DNA of 64,000 bases from Falsiroseomonas stagni DSM 19981 (GTDB lineage: Bacteria > Pseudomonadota > Alphaproteobacteria > Acetobacterales > Acetobacteraceae): positions 1,094,202 to 1,158,201 of the forward strand of contig NZ_FOSQ01000001.1 in assembly GCF_900114315.1 (NCBI RefSeq), written 5' to 3'. Under the pieces are notes generated by a model. It saw only the letters and a program-made list of their open reading frames with translations, did not search any database and was not told the DNA's origin. The position numbers and the translations under genes were made by a program. Shown piece after piece: positions 11,063 to 18,622 of the stretch. Numbering within the stretch: the first letter of the stretch is position 1; every line of letters begins with the position of its first letter.

Positions 11063-11380
11063 ATGCTGATCCTCGCCTTCGGTTTCCTCGCCTTGGCCGC
11101 CGCGCTCGAATACCGCGCGAGGACCGCGCAGTTGCTGCGGATGGACCCGCGTTCCGATCGCGCCTGGCGCCTCCTCGCCACGGTCTGCGGCGTGGTCGCG
11201 GGGCTCGGCCCGCTGGTGGTGATGGCGCGGATCAGCGTGGGGCAGGGGGCCGGGGCCTATCTGGCGGGCGCGGTCTTCGCCTTTGCCGGCGCCTTCACGC
11301 CGCCGCGCCTCTGGCCGATGATCTCCCCCGCCGCGGGCGTCTTCGGCCTCGGCCTGCTGGTGGGTGCGCTGCTGCGATAG
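11063..11380 (+). CDS. Small membrane protein, unknown function
   Basis: 105 residues with hydrophobic helices near 2-16, 40-56, 65-82 and 88-104, separated by a basic loop (YRARTAQLLRMDPRSDRAWR). I recognise no family. It ends 18 nt from the stop codon of the convergent RTX gene. Between them GGGCGC (11380-11385) and GCGCCC (11391-11396) could form a short hairpin shared by the two transcripts. Confidence 0.5.
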   Translation: MLILAFGFLALAAALEYRARTAQLLRMDPRSDRAWRLLATVCGVVAGLGPLVVMARISVGQGAGAYLAGAVFAFAGAFTPPRLWPMISPAAGVFGLGLLVGALLR

Positions 11381-11398
11381 GGCGCGGCCAGCGCCCCT

Positions 11399-13303
11399 TC
11401 AGATGACGACGATCTCTGAGTCGTTCCAGCCGGTCACGCCGCTGAAGGTCGCCAGCCGGATCGCTGCCCCCGCGCCGATGCCGTCCGCGTCCCACCACAG
11501 CGTGCCGTTGCTGCTGTTGAAGACGAATTGCCCCGTGCCGTCCGCGCTGGTCGCGGCATTGCCGGTGCTGGTGATGGCGCGGCCGGTGGCCGCCAGGTCC
11601 ATCCCCGCGGAGAGGCCGCCGCCGAAGCCCGTGGCCAGGACCACGATCCGGTCCTCGATCCCCGCATAGACGAAGATGGTGTCGCCGCCTTCGGTCGCGT
11701 CGCCGAACAGGTAGCTGTCGCCGCCGGCATCGCCGAACAGCCGGTCCACGCCCTGCCCGCCGCGCAGCGTATCCGCCCCGGCGCCGCCGACCAGCAGGTC
11801 GTTCCCGCCCCCGCCCAGCAACTGGTCGAGGCCGTTCCCCCCGAACAGCCGGTCCGCATCCGCGCCGCCATCCAGCGTGTCGTTGCCCGCATCGCCTTCC
11901 AGCAGGTCGAAGCCCACCATGCCCGCCAGGCTGTCACCCCCCGCGCCGCCGAAGATGCGGTTGGCCAGGCCGTTGCCCGCGCCCACCACGGGGCCCGCGC
12001 CGAAGCTGCGCAGCGCCTCCACATGGTCCGGCAGGACGAAGCCCGCGGTGCCGCTGATGAAGACGGTGTCGTAGCCGCCGCCGGCATCCTCCAGGATCAG
12101 GTCGTCGCCCTCGGCGTAGATCGTGTCGTCCCCGGCCCCGCCGCTCAGCGTATTGCGGCCCGCGCCGCCCTTCAGCACGTCGCGCCCGGCGCCACCCATC
12201 AGGCTGTCGTCGCCGGAATCCCCGCGAAGGCCGTCATTGCCCTCGCCGCCATCGACCGTATCGTTCCCGTCGCCGCCGGTCAGCCAATCGGCCTCGGCGC
12301 CGCCATCCAGGCTGTCGGCGCCGCCTTCGCCATAGAGGCTGTCGCGCTCCAGCCCGCCCAGCAGCGTGTCATTCGCCGTCCCGCCCTGCAGCGTGTCCTG
12401 TCCGCCCCCGCCCAGGAGGAGATCCGCGCCATCGCCGCCGAACAGCCCGTCATCATCCTCGCCGCCATCGAGCTGATCATTCCCCGCGCCGCCATGCAGC
12501 GCATCGCCGCCATGGCCGCCCGCCAGGCTGTCCGTGCCCCCTTCGCCGCGCAGTGTATCGGCGCCGTCCAGTCCCTGGAGCGTATCCGCCCCGCCGCCGC
12601 CGCCGCGCAGCCGGTTCGCCAGCGCATTGCCGCTGCCGCTGAAGGCCAAGGCGCCGTCGAAGACCAGCGCTTCCACATTCACCGGCAGGGCGTAGCCCGA
12701 CAGGCCGGAGACGCGGACGGTGTCGAAGCCCTCCGCCGCGGCCTCCACCACCGAATCGCCGGTATCATCGACCCGGTAGAGGTCGTCGCCGGTGCCGCCG
12801 GCCATCGAATCCGCGCCGGCCTGGCCGTTCAGCACATCGTCGCCGCTGCCGCCTTCCAGCGTATCGCCGCCCCCGCCGCCCAGCAGCGTGTCCGCCCCGC
12901 CCAGCCCCAGCAGGTGGTCCGCCAGGCCGAGCCCGGTGATGGCGTTGTCGCTGCCATTGCCCGTGCCCGTGAAGGCGATGGCGCCGGCCAGCACCAGGTT
13001 CTCCACGGCCAGGGGCAGGGTGTAGGCGGCCAGCCCGGTGACGCGGACGGTGTCCGTTCCCTCGCCGTCGCCTTCCTCCACCCGGGTGCCGGCGGAGACG
13101 GTGTAGAAATCGTGGCCTGCGCCGCCCCGCAGCGTGTCGGCGCCGCCCCCGCCATGGAGCACGTCGTCGCCCGCCCCGCCTTCCAGCAGGTCATCGCCCG
13201 CCATGCCGAACAGCGTATCCGCGCCGTCCGACCCCGCGATGCTGTCCGCCCGCGCCGTCCCGGTCAGGCGATCGGCGAAGAGCGTCCCGGTGATCATGGC
13301 CAT
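11399..13303 (-). CDS. RTX calcium-binding repeat protein, likely type I secretion substrate
   Basis: 634 residues built almost wholly of GGxGxDxLx nonapeptides, the calcium beta-roll of RTX proteins. Three longer modules interrupt the repeats. Each has a DTVRV-type strand, a (Y/F)xLPxxVExL motif and a GxGNxxxNxIxG return into the repeats (about 55-115, 175-225 and 425-470). The C-terminal about 90 residues are repeat-poor and end in WNDSEIVVI, resembling a type I secretion signal. There is no N-terminal signal peptide and no catalytic domain, suggesting an adhesin or surface-layer role. ATG 13303 is preferred over 13330 because AAAGGGG lies 6 nt upstream. No HlyB/HlyD-type exporter genes are in the window. 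Confidence 0.85.
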   Translation of the reverse strand: MAMITGTLFADRLTGTARADSIAGSDGADTLFGMAGDDLLEGGAGDDVLHGGGGADTLRGGAGHDFYTVSAGTRVEEGDGEGTDTVRVTGLAAYTLPLAVENLVLAGAIAFTGTGNGSDNAITGLGLADHLLGLGGADTLLGGGGGDTLEGGSGDDVLNGQAGADSMAGGTGDDLYRVDDTGDSVVEAAAEGFDTVRVSGLSGYALPVNVEALVFDGALAFSGSGNALANRLRGGGGGADTLQGLDGADTLRGEGGTDSLAGGHGGDALHGGAGNDQLDGGEDDDGLFGGDGADLLLGGGGQDTLQGGTANDTLLGGLERDSLYGEGGADSLDGGAEADWLTGGDGNDTVDGGEGNDGLRGDSGDDSLMGGAGRDVLKGGAGRNTLSGGAGDDTIYAEGDDLILEDAGGGYDTVFISGTAGFVLPDHVEALRSFGAGPVVGAGNGLANRIFGGAGGDSLAGMVGFDLLEGDAGNDTLDGGADADRLFGGNGLDQLLGGGGNDLLVGGAGADTLRGGQGVDRLFGDAGGDSYLFGDATEGGDTIFVYAGIEDRIVVLATGFGGGLSAGMDLAATGRAITSTGNAATSADGTGQFVFNSSNGTLWWDADGIGAGAAIRLATFSGVTGWNDSEIVVI

Positions 13304-13391
13304 GCGAACCCCTTTGCGCCGGATGCGCAACGGTATCGCGGGGGCGGCGGTGTCGTAAACCTGTGATTGATAATCAGGCGATGATGATCGC

Positions 13392-14372
13392 CTATTCGAT
13401 GGCGCGGAATCCCGTGGCGCGCACCACCTCCGCCCAGCGCCGCGTCTCCTCCCGCATCAGGGTCGCGAAGGCGTCGCGCCCCCGTCCTGCGGGGCGGAAC
13501 CCGGCCTCCGCCATCCGCGCCCGCAGCGGTGCCGCTGCCATGGCGGACAGCACGCCGGCTTCCAGCGACGCCACGGTGGATGCGGGCGTCGCCGCCGGCG
13601 CGACCAGCCCGAACCAGGAATGGAAGCCGATGCGGGCGAAGCCTCCCTCCGCCAGCGTCGGCACCCCCGGCAGCATCGCCGCGCGTTCCGGCCCGCTGAC
13701 CGCCAGCGCGCGCAGGCGCCCCGCCTGCACATGGGGGGCCACCAGCGCCAGGCTGCCGAACATGCCCTGCACGTCGCCGCCCAGGATCGCCGTCATCGCA
13801 TCGCCGGTGGCGCGGAAATGCACGGCCTCGTGTTGCAGTCCCGCCGCGTTCGCCAGCATGGCGGCGCCGAAATGGCCCGGCGTGCCGGCGCCGAAGGTGC
13901 CCATGAAGACGGTCGGCCGGGCGCGGCCCCAGGCGACATAGCCCGCCAGGTCGGTGACCGGCAGGCTGGCTGGCACGACGAAGGCGAAGTCGATCGCCGC
14001 CACCTCCGCCACCGCCGCGAAATCCCGCGCGGGGTCGTAGGGCAGGCGGGCATAGGTGCTGGGCGCCATGGCCAACTGCCCGACCTCCCCGAACAGCAGC
14101 GTGGTGCCGTCCGGCGCGGCGCGGGCCACTTCCTGCGCGGCGATCGCGCCCGCGGCGCCCGGGCGGTTATCCACGACCACGCCCGCCGGCCAGGCTTCCT
14201 TCAGCCCATCGGCCAGCATGCGCCCGACCAGGTCCGGCCCGCTGCCGGCCGGGAAGCCCAGCACCAGCCGCACCGGGCGGTCCGGCAGCGCCGCCAAGGG
14301 GGCGCGGTTTGCGGCCGACAGGGGAAGAAGCAGGCCAGCCGCAGCCAGCACGGAACGGCGCGAAGCCTTCAT
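13392..14372 (-). CDS. Bug/TctC-family substrate-binding protein
   Basis: 326 residues. It has a signal peptide with a twin-arginine-like ASRRSVLAAAGLLL start, then the family signature PDRPVRLVLGFPAGSGPDLVGR and VVVDNRPGAAGAIAAQEVARAAPDG. It ends in the usual EETRRWAEVVRATGF helix. Bug proteins are periplasmic receptors for carboxylates. ATG 14372 has AGGGAG 8 nt upstream; the alternative GTG at 14381 is too close to that site. The gene is divergent from a DUF3237 protein across a short spacer with a perfect palindrome. No tctA/tctB membrane genes accompany it. Confidence 0.92.
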   Translation of the reverse strand: MKASRRSVLAAAGLLLPLSAANRAPLAALPDRPVRLVLGFPAGSGPDLVGRMLADGLKEAWPAGVVVDNRPGAAGAIAAQEVARAAPDGTTLLFGEVGQLAMAPSTYARLPYDPARDFAAVAEVAAIDFAFVVPASLPVTDLAGYVAWGRARPTVFMGTFGAGTPGHFGAAMLANAAGLQHEAVHFRATGDAMTAILGGDVQGMFGSLALVAPHVQAGRLRALAVSGPERAAMLPGVPTLAEGGFARIGFHSWFGLVAPAATPASTVASLEAGVLSAMAAAPLRARMAEAGFRPAGRGRDAFATLMREETRRWAEVVRATGFRAIE

Positions 14373-14392
14373 GGTCGTCACTCCCTGGAATT

Positions 14393-14407
14393 ATTATGCT
14401 GCATAAT
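14393..14407. promoter_or_regulatory. Palindromic operator candidate between divergent Bug and DUF3237 genes
   Basis: ATTATGC, a central T, then GCATAAT forms a perfect 7-1-7 palindrome. It is AT-rich in otherwise very GC-rich DNA and lies centrally in the 61-bp spacer between the starts at 14372 (-) and 14434 (+). This is the expected layout for a regulator site overlapping both promoters. The regulator is unknown; the AraC-type gene at 16.0-16.9 kb is one candidate. Confidence 0.5.
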
Positions 14408-14433
14408 GCTTCAACCCCAGGGAGGATTTGAAG

Positions 14434-14919
14434 ATGGAAAACGACATGCTGTCCGCGCGCCCCGGCGCGACCCCGGCGATCCGCTTCGTGGCGGAGGTCC
14501 GCGCCGCGGTCGGCGCCCCGGTCAGCCTCGGCGCCGGCCCGAATGGCGAGCGCCGCGTCATCGCCATCCTCGGCGGCACGATCGAGGGGCCTGGACTGCG
14601 CGGCGAGGTCCTGCCCGGCGGCGCCGATTTCCAGCTGATCCGCCCGGACGGGGTGGCGGAGATCGAGGCCCGCTACACGCTCTGCCTCGATGACGGCGCG
14701 CTGGTGCAGGTGACGAATCGCGGCCTCCGCCACGCATCGCCCGACGACATGGCCCGGCTTCTCCGCGGCGAGCCCGTCCCGCCGGAGCGGGTCTATTTCC
14801 GCACGACGCCGGTGTTCGAGGCCGTGGCCGCGCCGCATCTCTGGCTCACGCGCAGCCTGTTCCTGGGCTACGGCGAACGCCGCCCCGATTCGGTGCTGAT
14901 CCGCATCTACGCGGTCTGA
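14434..14919 (+). CDS. DUF3237 family protein
   Basis: 161 residues matching the DUF3237 pattern: an N-terminal FVAEVRAAVGAPVSLGAGPNGER strand-turn, central GGTIEGPGLRGEVLPGGADF and RYTLCLDDGALVQVTNRG, and C-terminal YFRTTPVFEAVAAPHLWL. The fold is a small beta-barrel; no enzymatic role is firmly established for the family. ATG 14434 has GGAGG 8 nt upstream; a TTG at 14428 is less likely. The divergent pairing with a Bug receptor suggests a role in handling the receptor's ligand (inference). Confidence 0.85.
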   Translation: MENDMLSARPGATPAIRFVAEVRAAVGAPVSLGAGPNGERRVIAILGGTIEGPGLRGEVLPGGADFQLIRPDGVAEIEARYTLCLDDGALVQVTNRGLRHASPDDMARLLRGEPVPPERVYFRTTPVFEAVAAPHLWLTRSLFLGYGERRPDSVLIRIYAV

Positions 14920-14930
14920 GCCCGCCGCGC

Positions 14931-16037
14931 TCAGCCCAGGCGCAGATTGGCCAGCACGATCTCCCGCCAGATCCGCGTCGGCGTCATCCAGGCCTCCGGC
15001 TGGTCGTAGTCGCCGGAGAAGATCGCGAGCGTCAGCCCCGCGGCGGGCAGGCTCCACAGCCGCTGCCCGCCATTGCCGAAGGCGCCGATCCAGGGATGGG
15101 CCGCGCCGCCGGCGCGGTGCGCGCCGAGATACCAGTGCAGCCCGTATCGCAGCCCGTCCTCGATGCCGATCGCCGGCGTGGCCGTGGCCGCCAGCCAGTC
15201 CCGCGGCACCACCGGCCGCCCGTCCCAGCTGCCGCCTGTCCGCAGCAATTCCCCGATCTTCGCGAGGTCCCGCAGCGTCAGCCGCAGGCCGGAGGCGGCG
15301 GATTCGGCGCCGGGCCCCCGCGCATGCCATTCGAAGCGCGTGATGCCGAGAGGCGCGAACAGGGCTTCCCGCGCGAAATCCGGCAGGGACCGGCCCGTGC
15401 CCCGGGTGATCAACGCGCCCAGCAGCGTCGTTGCGTTGCCGCCATAGGTCCAGCGCGCGCCGGGCGGCGCCACCACCGGCTGTTCCAGGATGAAGCGGAG
15501 GCGGTCCGGCGCCTGCTCCATCGCGATCTCGCTGTTCCGCGGATCGGTGTAGGGCAGGCTTTCATCCCATCGCAGGCCGAGCGTCATGGTCAGGGCATGC
15601 CGCACCGTGATGCCGGCCCGGGCCGGGTCGGCCGCGAGGTCCGGGAATTCGGGGAAGGCGGCATGGAGCGGCGCATCCGGTATCGGCACCTGCCCGCGCG
15701 CCAGGGCGATGCCATAGAGCAGCGCCGTCACGCTCTTCGTCACGGATCGAAGATCATGCAGCGTGTCCGGCCCGAAATCGACATCCCCCACCGGGCGGCC
15801 CCACACCTGGTCGGGTCCGGGGGCGTAGCGTTCCAGCAGGATGCGCCCGTCCCGCGCCAGCACCACGCCATGCAGCGGCCGCAGCAGGCCGGACCGGAAG
15901 CCCGCCTCCAACCGTTCCGCCAGGTCCGCGGGAAAGCCGGATTCCGCCGGGACCCCGGGCGCGAAGGCTGAGGCCCCGGGCGTAGCGGCGATGACGGGCA
16001 GCATGGCGGCGGCGATCGCCCTGCGACGCCCGATCAT
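14931..16037 (-). CDS. Serine hydrolase, class C beta-lactamase / penicillin-binding-like family
   Basis: 368 residues with a signal peptide (GRRRAIAAAMLPVIAATPGASAF trimmed near residue 24). The nucleophile motif SxxK is SVTK at 98-101, and the second motif is the YGGN of WTYGGNAT. HPWIGAFGNGGQRLW near the C-terminus corresponds to the family's third active-site strand. Such proteins are often periplasmic esterases or amidases rather than true beta-lactamases. ATG 16037 overlaps the AraC gene stop (ATGA), which fixes the start and implies coupling. It ends 11 bp from the convergent DUF3237 gene. Confidence 0.85.
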   Translation of the reverse strand: MIGRRRAIAAAMLPVIAATPGASAFAPGVPAESGFPADLAERLEAGFRSGLLRPLHGVVLARDGRILLERYAPGPDQVWGRPVGDVDFGPDTLHDLRSVTKSVTALLYGIALARGQVPIPDAPLHAAFPEFPDLAADPARAGITVRHALTMTLGLRWDESLPYTDPRNSEIAMEQAPDRLRFILEQPVVAPPGARWTYGGNATTLLGALITRGTGRSLPDFAREALFAPLGITRFEWHARGPGAESAASGLRLTLRDLAKIGELLRTGGSWDGRPVVPRDWLAATATPAIGIEDGLRYGLHWYLGAHRAGGAAHPWIGAFGNGGQRLWSLPAAGLTLAIFSGDYDQPEAWMTPTRIWREIVLANLRLG

Positions 16038-16912
16038 GCCGCCACCGGTTCCTTCAGCGGGATCATCACCGCCGTCAGCCATTCGCTGGGCGGCAGGCTG
16101 CGCGGGTCATTGAGGTAATCCTCCCGCGGCGGCTGGTCGGCCGGCTCCTCGCCGCTCGCCGGCAGCCATTCCCGGTAGAGCCAGGTATAGGCGCCCTCCA
16201 GCTCCGCATAGGGGCCCTTGAAGACCAGCGTGGCGACGCGGGTGGCGGGCAGGTCAAGGATGCGCACGCCGTCGCTGCCCTCCACCCCGGCGGGGACGGT
16301 CATGCCGGCCTCGGACAGCAGGTCCTTCTCCGGCACCGTCGCCGGGTCGTTCAGGTAGAGGGCGATGAAGCGCGCTTCCGGCGTGATCAGCCCGCGCGGG
16401 GCGGCCCAGGCCATCAGCCGGTCATAGACCGTGCCGATGGCGGCATAGGGGCCGCGATGGGCCAGGGCGGCCAGGCGCAGCGCGGGTTCCTCGCGGATCG
16501 TGACCTCGAACATGCCAGGGTGCTCCCGGTTGGGTGGGGACAAGGGGTTGCCGATCGGGGTGCCGATGCCGCCGCCGTCGCGATACGCCGCGGGCGGCAC
16601 GCCGTAGGCCCCCCGGAAGGCCCGGGTGAAGGCGGCCGCGCTGCCATAGCCGCAGCGCTTTGCCACCACCGCGACGGGCAGCCCCTCCCGCACCAGCATC
16701 GCCGCGGCGCGGGACAGGCGTTCCCGCGCCAGGGTCTCGGCCGGGGTCTCCCCGGTCAGCTCCCGGTAGAGGCGGTGGAAGTGGAAGGGGCTGAAGGCGG
16801 CGGCCTCCGCCATCGCCTCCAGGCTGGGCGGCCGGGCCGGGTCGGCGGCGATCAGCGCCATCGCGCGGGCGATGCGCCGTCCGTAATCGATGCGGGTGCT
16901 CTGCTTCGGCAT
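16034..16912 (-). CDS. AraC-family regulator with GyrI-like effector domain
   Basis: 292 residues. The N-terminal DNA-binding region (about 8-112) has two helix-turn-helix motifs, with FSPFHFHRLYRELTGETPAE and CGYGSAAAFTRAFRGAYG typical of Rob/SoxS-type AraC proteins. The C-terminal domain (about 133-290) is GyrI-like (SOUL/BmrR-type small-molecule binding), with REEPALRLAALAHRGPYA and VFKGPYAELEGAYTWLYREWL. Ligand binding would tune transcription. It is translationally coupled to the downstream serine hydrolase and divergent from lpd with a 135-bp spacer. Confidence 0.9.
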   Translation of the reverse strand: MPKQSTRIDYGRRIARAMALIAADPARPPSLEAMAEAAAFSPFHFHRLYRELTGETPAETLARERLSRAAAMLVREGLPVAVVAKRCGYGSAAAFTRAFRGAYGVPPAAYRDGGGIGTPIGNPLSPPNREHPGMFEVTIREEPALRLAALAHRGPYAAIGTVYDRLMAWAAPRGLITPEARFIALYLNDPATVPEKDLLSEAGMTVPAGVEGSDGVRILDLPATRVATLVFKGPYAELEGAYTWLYREWLPASGEEPADQPPREDYLNDPRSLPPSEWLTAVMIPLKEPVAA

Positions 16913-16983
16913 GTCCCGATCATGCCCCAGCCCCGCTTGATCGTGCTTGCGAAGTTGCCCTGGGCCCCCGGACCCCTGGGGCC

Positions 16984-17011
16984 TTGAACCCTGGCGCCCG
17001 GCGCGTATGGT
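16984..17011 (+). promoter_or_regulatory. Candidate promoter for lpd
   Basis: TTGAAC (16984-16989) and TATGGT (17006-17011) are separated by 16 bp; each matches the sigma-70 consensus at four positions. The -10 element lies 36 bp before the lpd ATG. Because lpd is cut off from sucB by unrelated genes, it needs its own promoter. Confidence 0.4.
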
Positions 17012-17047
17012 CCGGCCGCAGAAGGCAAGGCATCAGGACCACTTCCC

Positions 17048-18439
17048 ATGGCAGACAGTTTCGACGTCATCGTGATCGGCGCCGGCCCCGGCGGCTATGT
17101 CTGCGCGATCCGCGCGGCGCAGCTCGGCATGAAGGTCGCCTGCGTCGAGAAGCGGGCGACGCTCGGCGGCACCTGCCTCAATGTCGGCTGCATCCCCTCC
17201 AAGGCCCTGCTGCAATCCTCCGAGCATTTCGAGGAAGCCAACCACAAGCTGGCCGAGCATGGCGTCAATGTCGGCCAGGTCTCGCTCGACCTGGCGCGCA
17301 TGCAGGCCCGGAAGGCGGAGGTCGTGGGCGCCAACGTCAAGGGCGTGGAGTTCCTGTTCAAGAAGAACAAGGTCACCTGGCTGAAGGGCGCCGGCCGCGT
17401 CGTCTCCGCCGGGCAGGTCGATGTGGACGGCACCACCTACGCCACGAAGCACATCGTCATCGCGACGGGCTCCGAAAGCACGCCCCTGCCCGGCGTGACG
17501 GTGGATGAGAAGCGCATCGTCACCTCCACCGGCGCGCTGGAACTGGAATCGGTCCCCGGCCACCTCGTCGTCATCGGCGGCGGCGTCATCGGCCTGGAGC
17601 TCGGCAGCGTCTGGCGCCGCCTCGGCGCGCAGGTGACGGTGGTGGAGTTCCTGGACCGCATCGTCCCCGGCATGGACAACGAGATCGGCAAGGCCTTCGA
17701 GCGCACGCTGTCGAAGCAGGGCATCAAGTTCAAGCTGAAGACCAAGGTGACCGGCGCGAGCGTCACCGATGCCGGCGTGACCCTGACGACGGAGCCCGTC
17801 GGCGGTGGCTCGGCGGAGACGCTGGCAGCCGACGTGGTCCTCCTGGCCATCGGCCGCCGCCCGCATGTGGAGGGCCTGGGCCTGGCCGAGGCCGGCGTCG
17901 CGCTGGATGAGCGCGGGCGGGTGAAGACGGATGGCCATTTCGCCACCAATGTCCCCGGCATCTGGGCGATCGGCGACGTCATCGTCGGCCCCATGCTGGC
18001 CCACAAGGCGGAGGATGAGGGCGTGGCCCTGGCCGAGCAGCTGGCCGGCCAGAAGCCCCACATCAACTACGATGCCATCCCGGGCGTGGTCTACACTTGG
18101 CCCGAGGTCGCCAACATCGGCAAGACGGAAGAAGAGCTGAAGGCCGCCGGCGTCGCCTACAAAGTAGGAAAGTTCCCCTTCACCGCGAATGGCCGTGCGC
18201 GGGCCATGGCCTCCATGGACGGCTTCGTGAAGATCCTGGCGGACAAGGAGACGGATCGCGTGCTCGGCGCGCATATCCTCGGCCCCGATGCCGGCACGCT
18301 GATCGCGGAGATCGCGGTGGCGATGGAATTCGGCGCCAGCGCCGAGGATGTCGCCCGCACCTGCCACGCCCATCCCACGCTGAACGAGGCGGTGAAGGAA
18401 GCCGCCCTCGCGGTGGATGGGCGCGCGCTGCATATCTGA
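17048..18439 (+). CDS. lpd: Dihydrolipoyl dehydrogenase (E3)
   Basis: A 463-residue FAD-dependent disulfide oxidoreductase that reoxidises dihydrolipoamide and passes electrons to NAD. The FAD-binding motif is GAGPGG at 11-16. The redox-active pair is C43/C48 in [13 protein letters not shown]. The second Rossmann motif is [14 protein letters not shown]. The FAD-contact strand is [10 protein letters not shown]. The C-terminal active-site base motif HAHPTLNE has H442 and E447, donated across the dimer. It probably serves the SucAB complex (cluster proximity) and possibly other 2-oxoacid dehydrogenases or the glycine cleavage system. Confidence 0.97.
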   Translation: MADSFDVIVIGAGPGGYVCAIRAAQLGMKVACVEKRATLGGTCLNVGCIPSKALLQSSEHFEEANHKLAEHGVNVGQVSLDLARMQARKAEVVGANVKGVEFLFKKNKVTWLKGAGRVVSAGQVDVDGTTYATKHIVIATGSESTPLPGVTVDEKRIVTSTGALELESVPGHLVVIGGGVIGLELGSVWRRLGAQVTVVEFLDRIVPGMDNEIGKAFERTLSKQGIKFKLKTKVTGASVTDAGVTLTTEPVGGGSAETLAADVVLLAIGRRPHVEGLGLAEAGVALDERGRVKTDGHFATNVPGIWAIGDVIVGPMLAHKAEDEGVALAEQLAGQKPHINYDAIPGVVYTWPEVANIGKTEEELKAAGVAYKVGKFPFTANGRARAMASMDGFVKILADKETDRVLGAHILGPDAGTLIAEIAVAMEFGASAEDVARTCHAHPTLNEAVKEAALAVDGRALHI

Positions 18440-18460
18440 GGGGGCGATGATGCGGGTGTC

Positions 18461-18608
18461 TTGGGGAAGCCGCTGCCTTCCCCAAACCCCATCCGCCCAA
18501 GGGCGGAGCTTTGGGGGGGAGACCCCCCTGGACCATCGTCAATTGTCCCCGCTCCAGGGTCCGGCTGGACCCTGGCGAGGGGGTGCAGGGGGAGCAGCGC
18601 TCCCCTTG
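18461..18608. repeat. Paired-hairpin intergenic repeat, copy A
   Basis: Three hairpins occur in order. TTGGGGAAG (18461-18469) pairs with CTTCCCCAA (18477-18485). CCAGGGTCC (18554-18562) pairs with GGACCCTGG (18567-18575) around a GGCT loop. CAGGGGGAGC (18586-18595) pairs with GCTCCCCTTG (18599-18608) around AGC. The last two, joined by GCGAGGGGGTG, match copy B near 25.7 kb closely; base changes in stems are compensated. The copy lies between lpd and the DNA methylase and ends about 15 bp before the methylase reading frame becomes family-like. Confidence 0.75.
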
Positions 18609-18622
18609 CGGGCCACAAGCAC

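Noticed and set aside
11528-13366. Plus-strand open frame with regular repeats opposite the RTX gene
   Set aside because: Its periodic pattern is simply the complement of the nonapeptide-coding repeats; no start signal or domain.
13376-13393. Hairpin (AGGCGAT / ATCGCCT) at the end of the Bug gene as terminator
   Set aside because: It overlaps the stop codon and has no T run in the direction of transcription.
18461-18622. N-terminal extension of the DNA methylase from TTG 18461
   Set aside because: It translates the hairpin repeat and lacks homology, so it is not used as the reported start, though it cannot be fully excluded.
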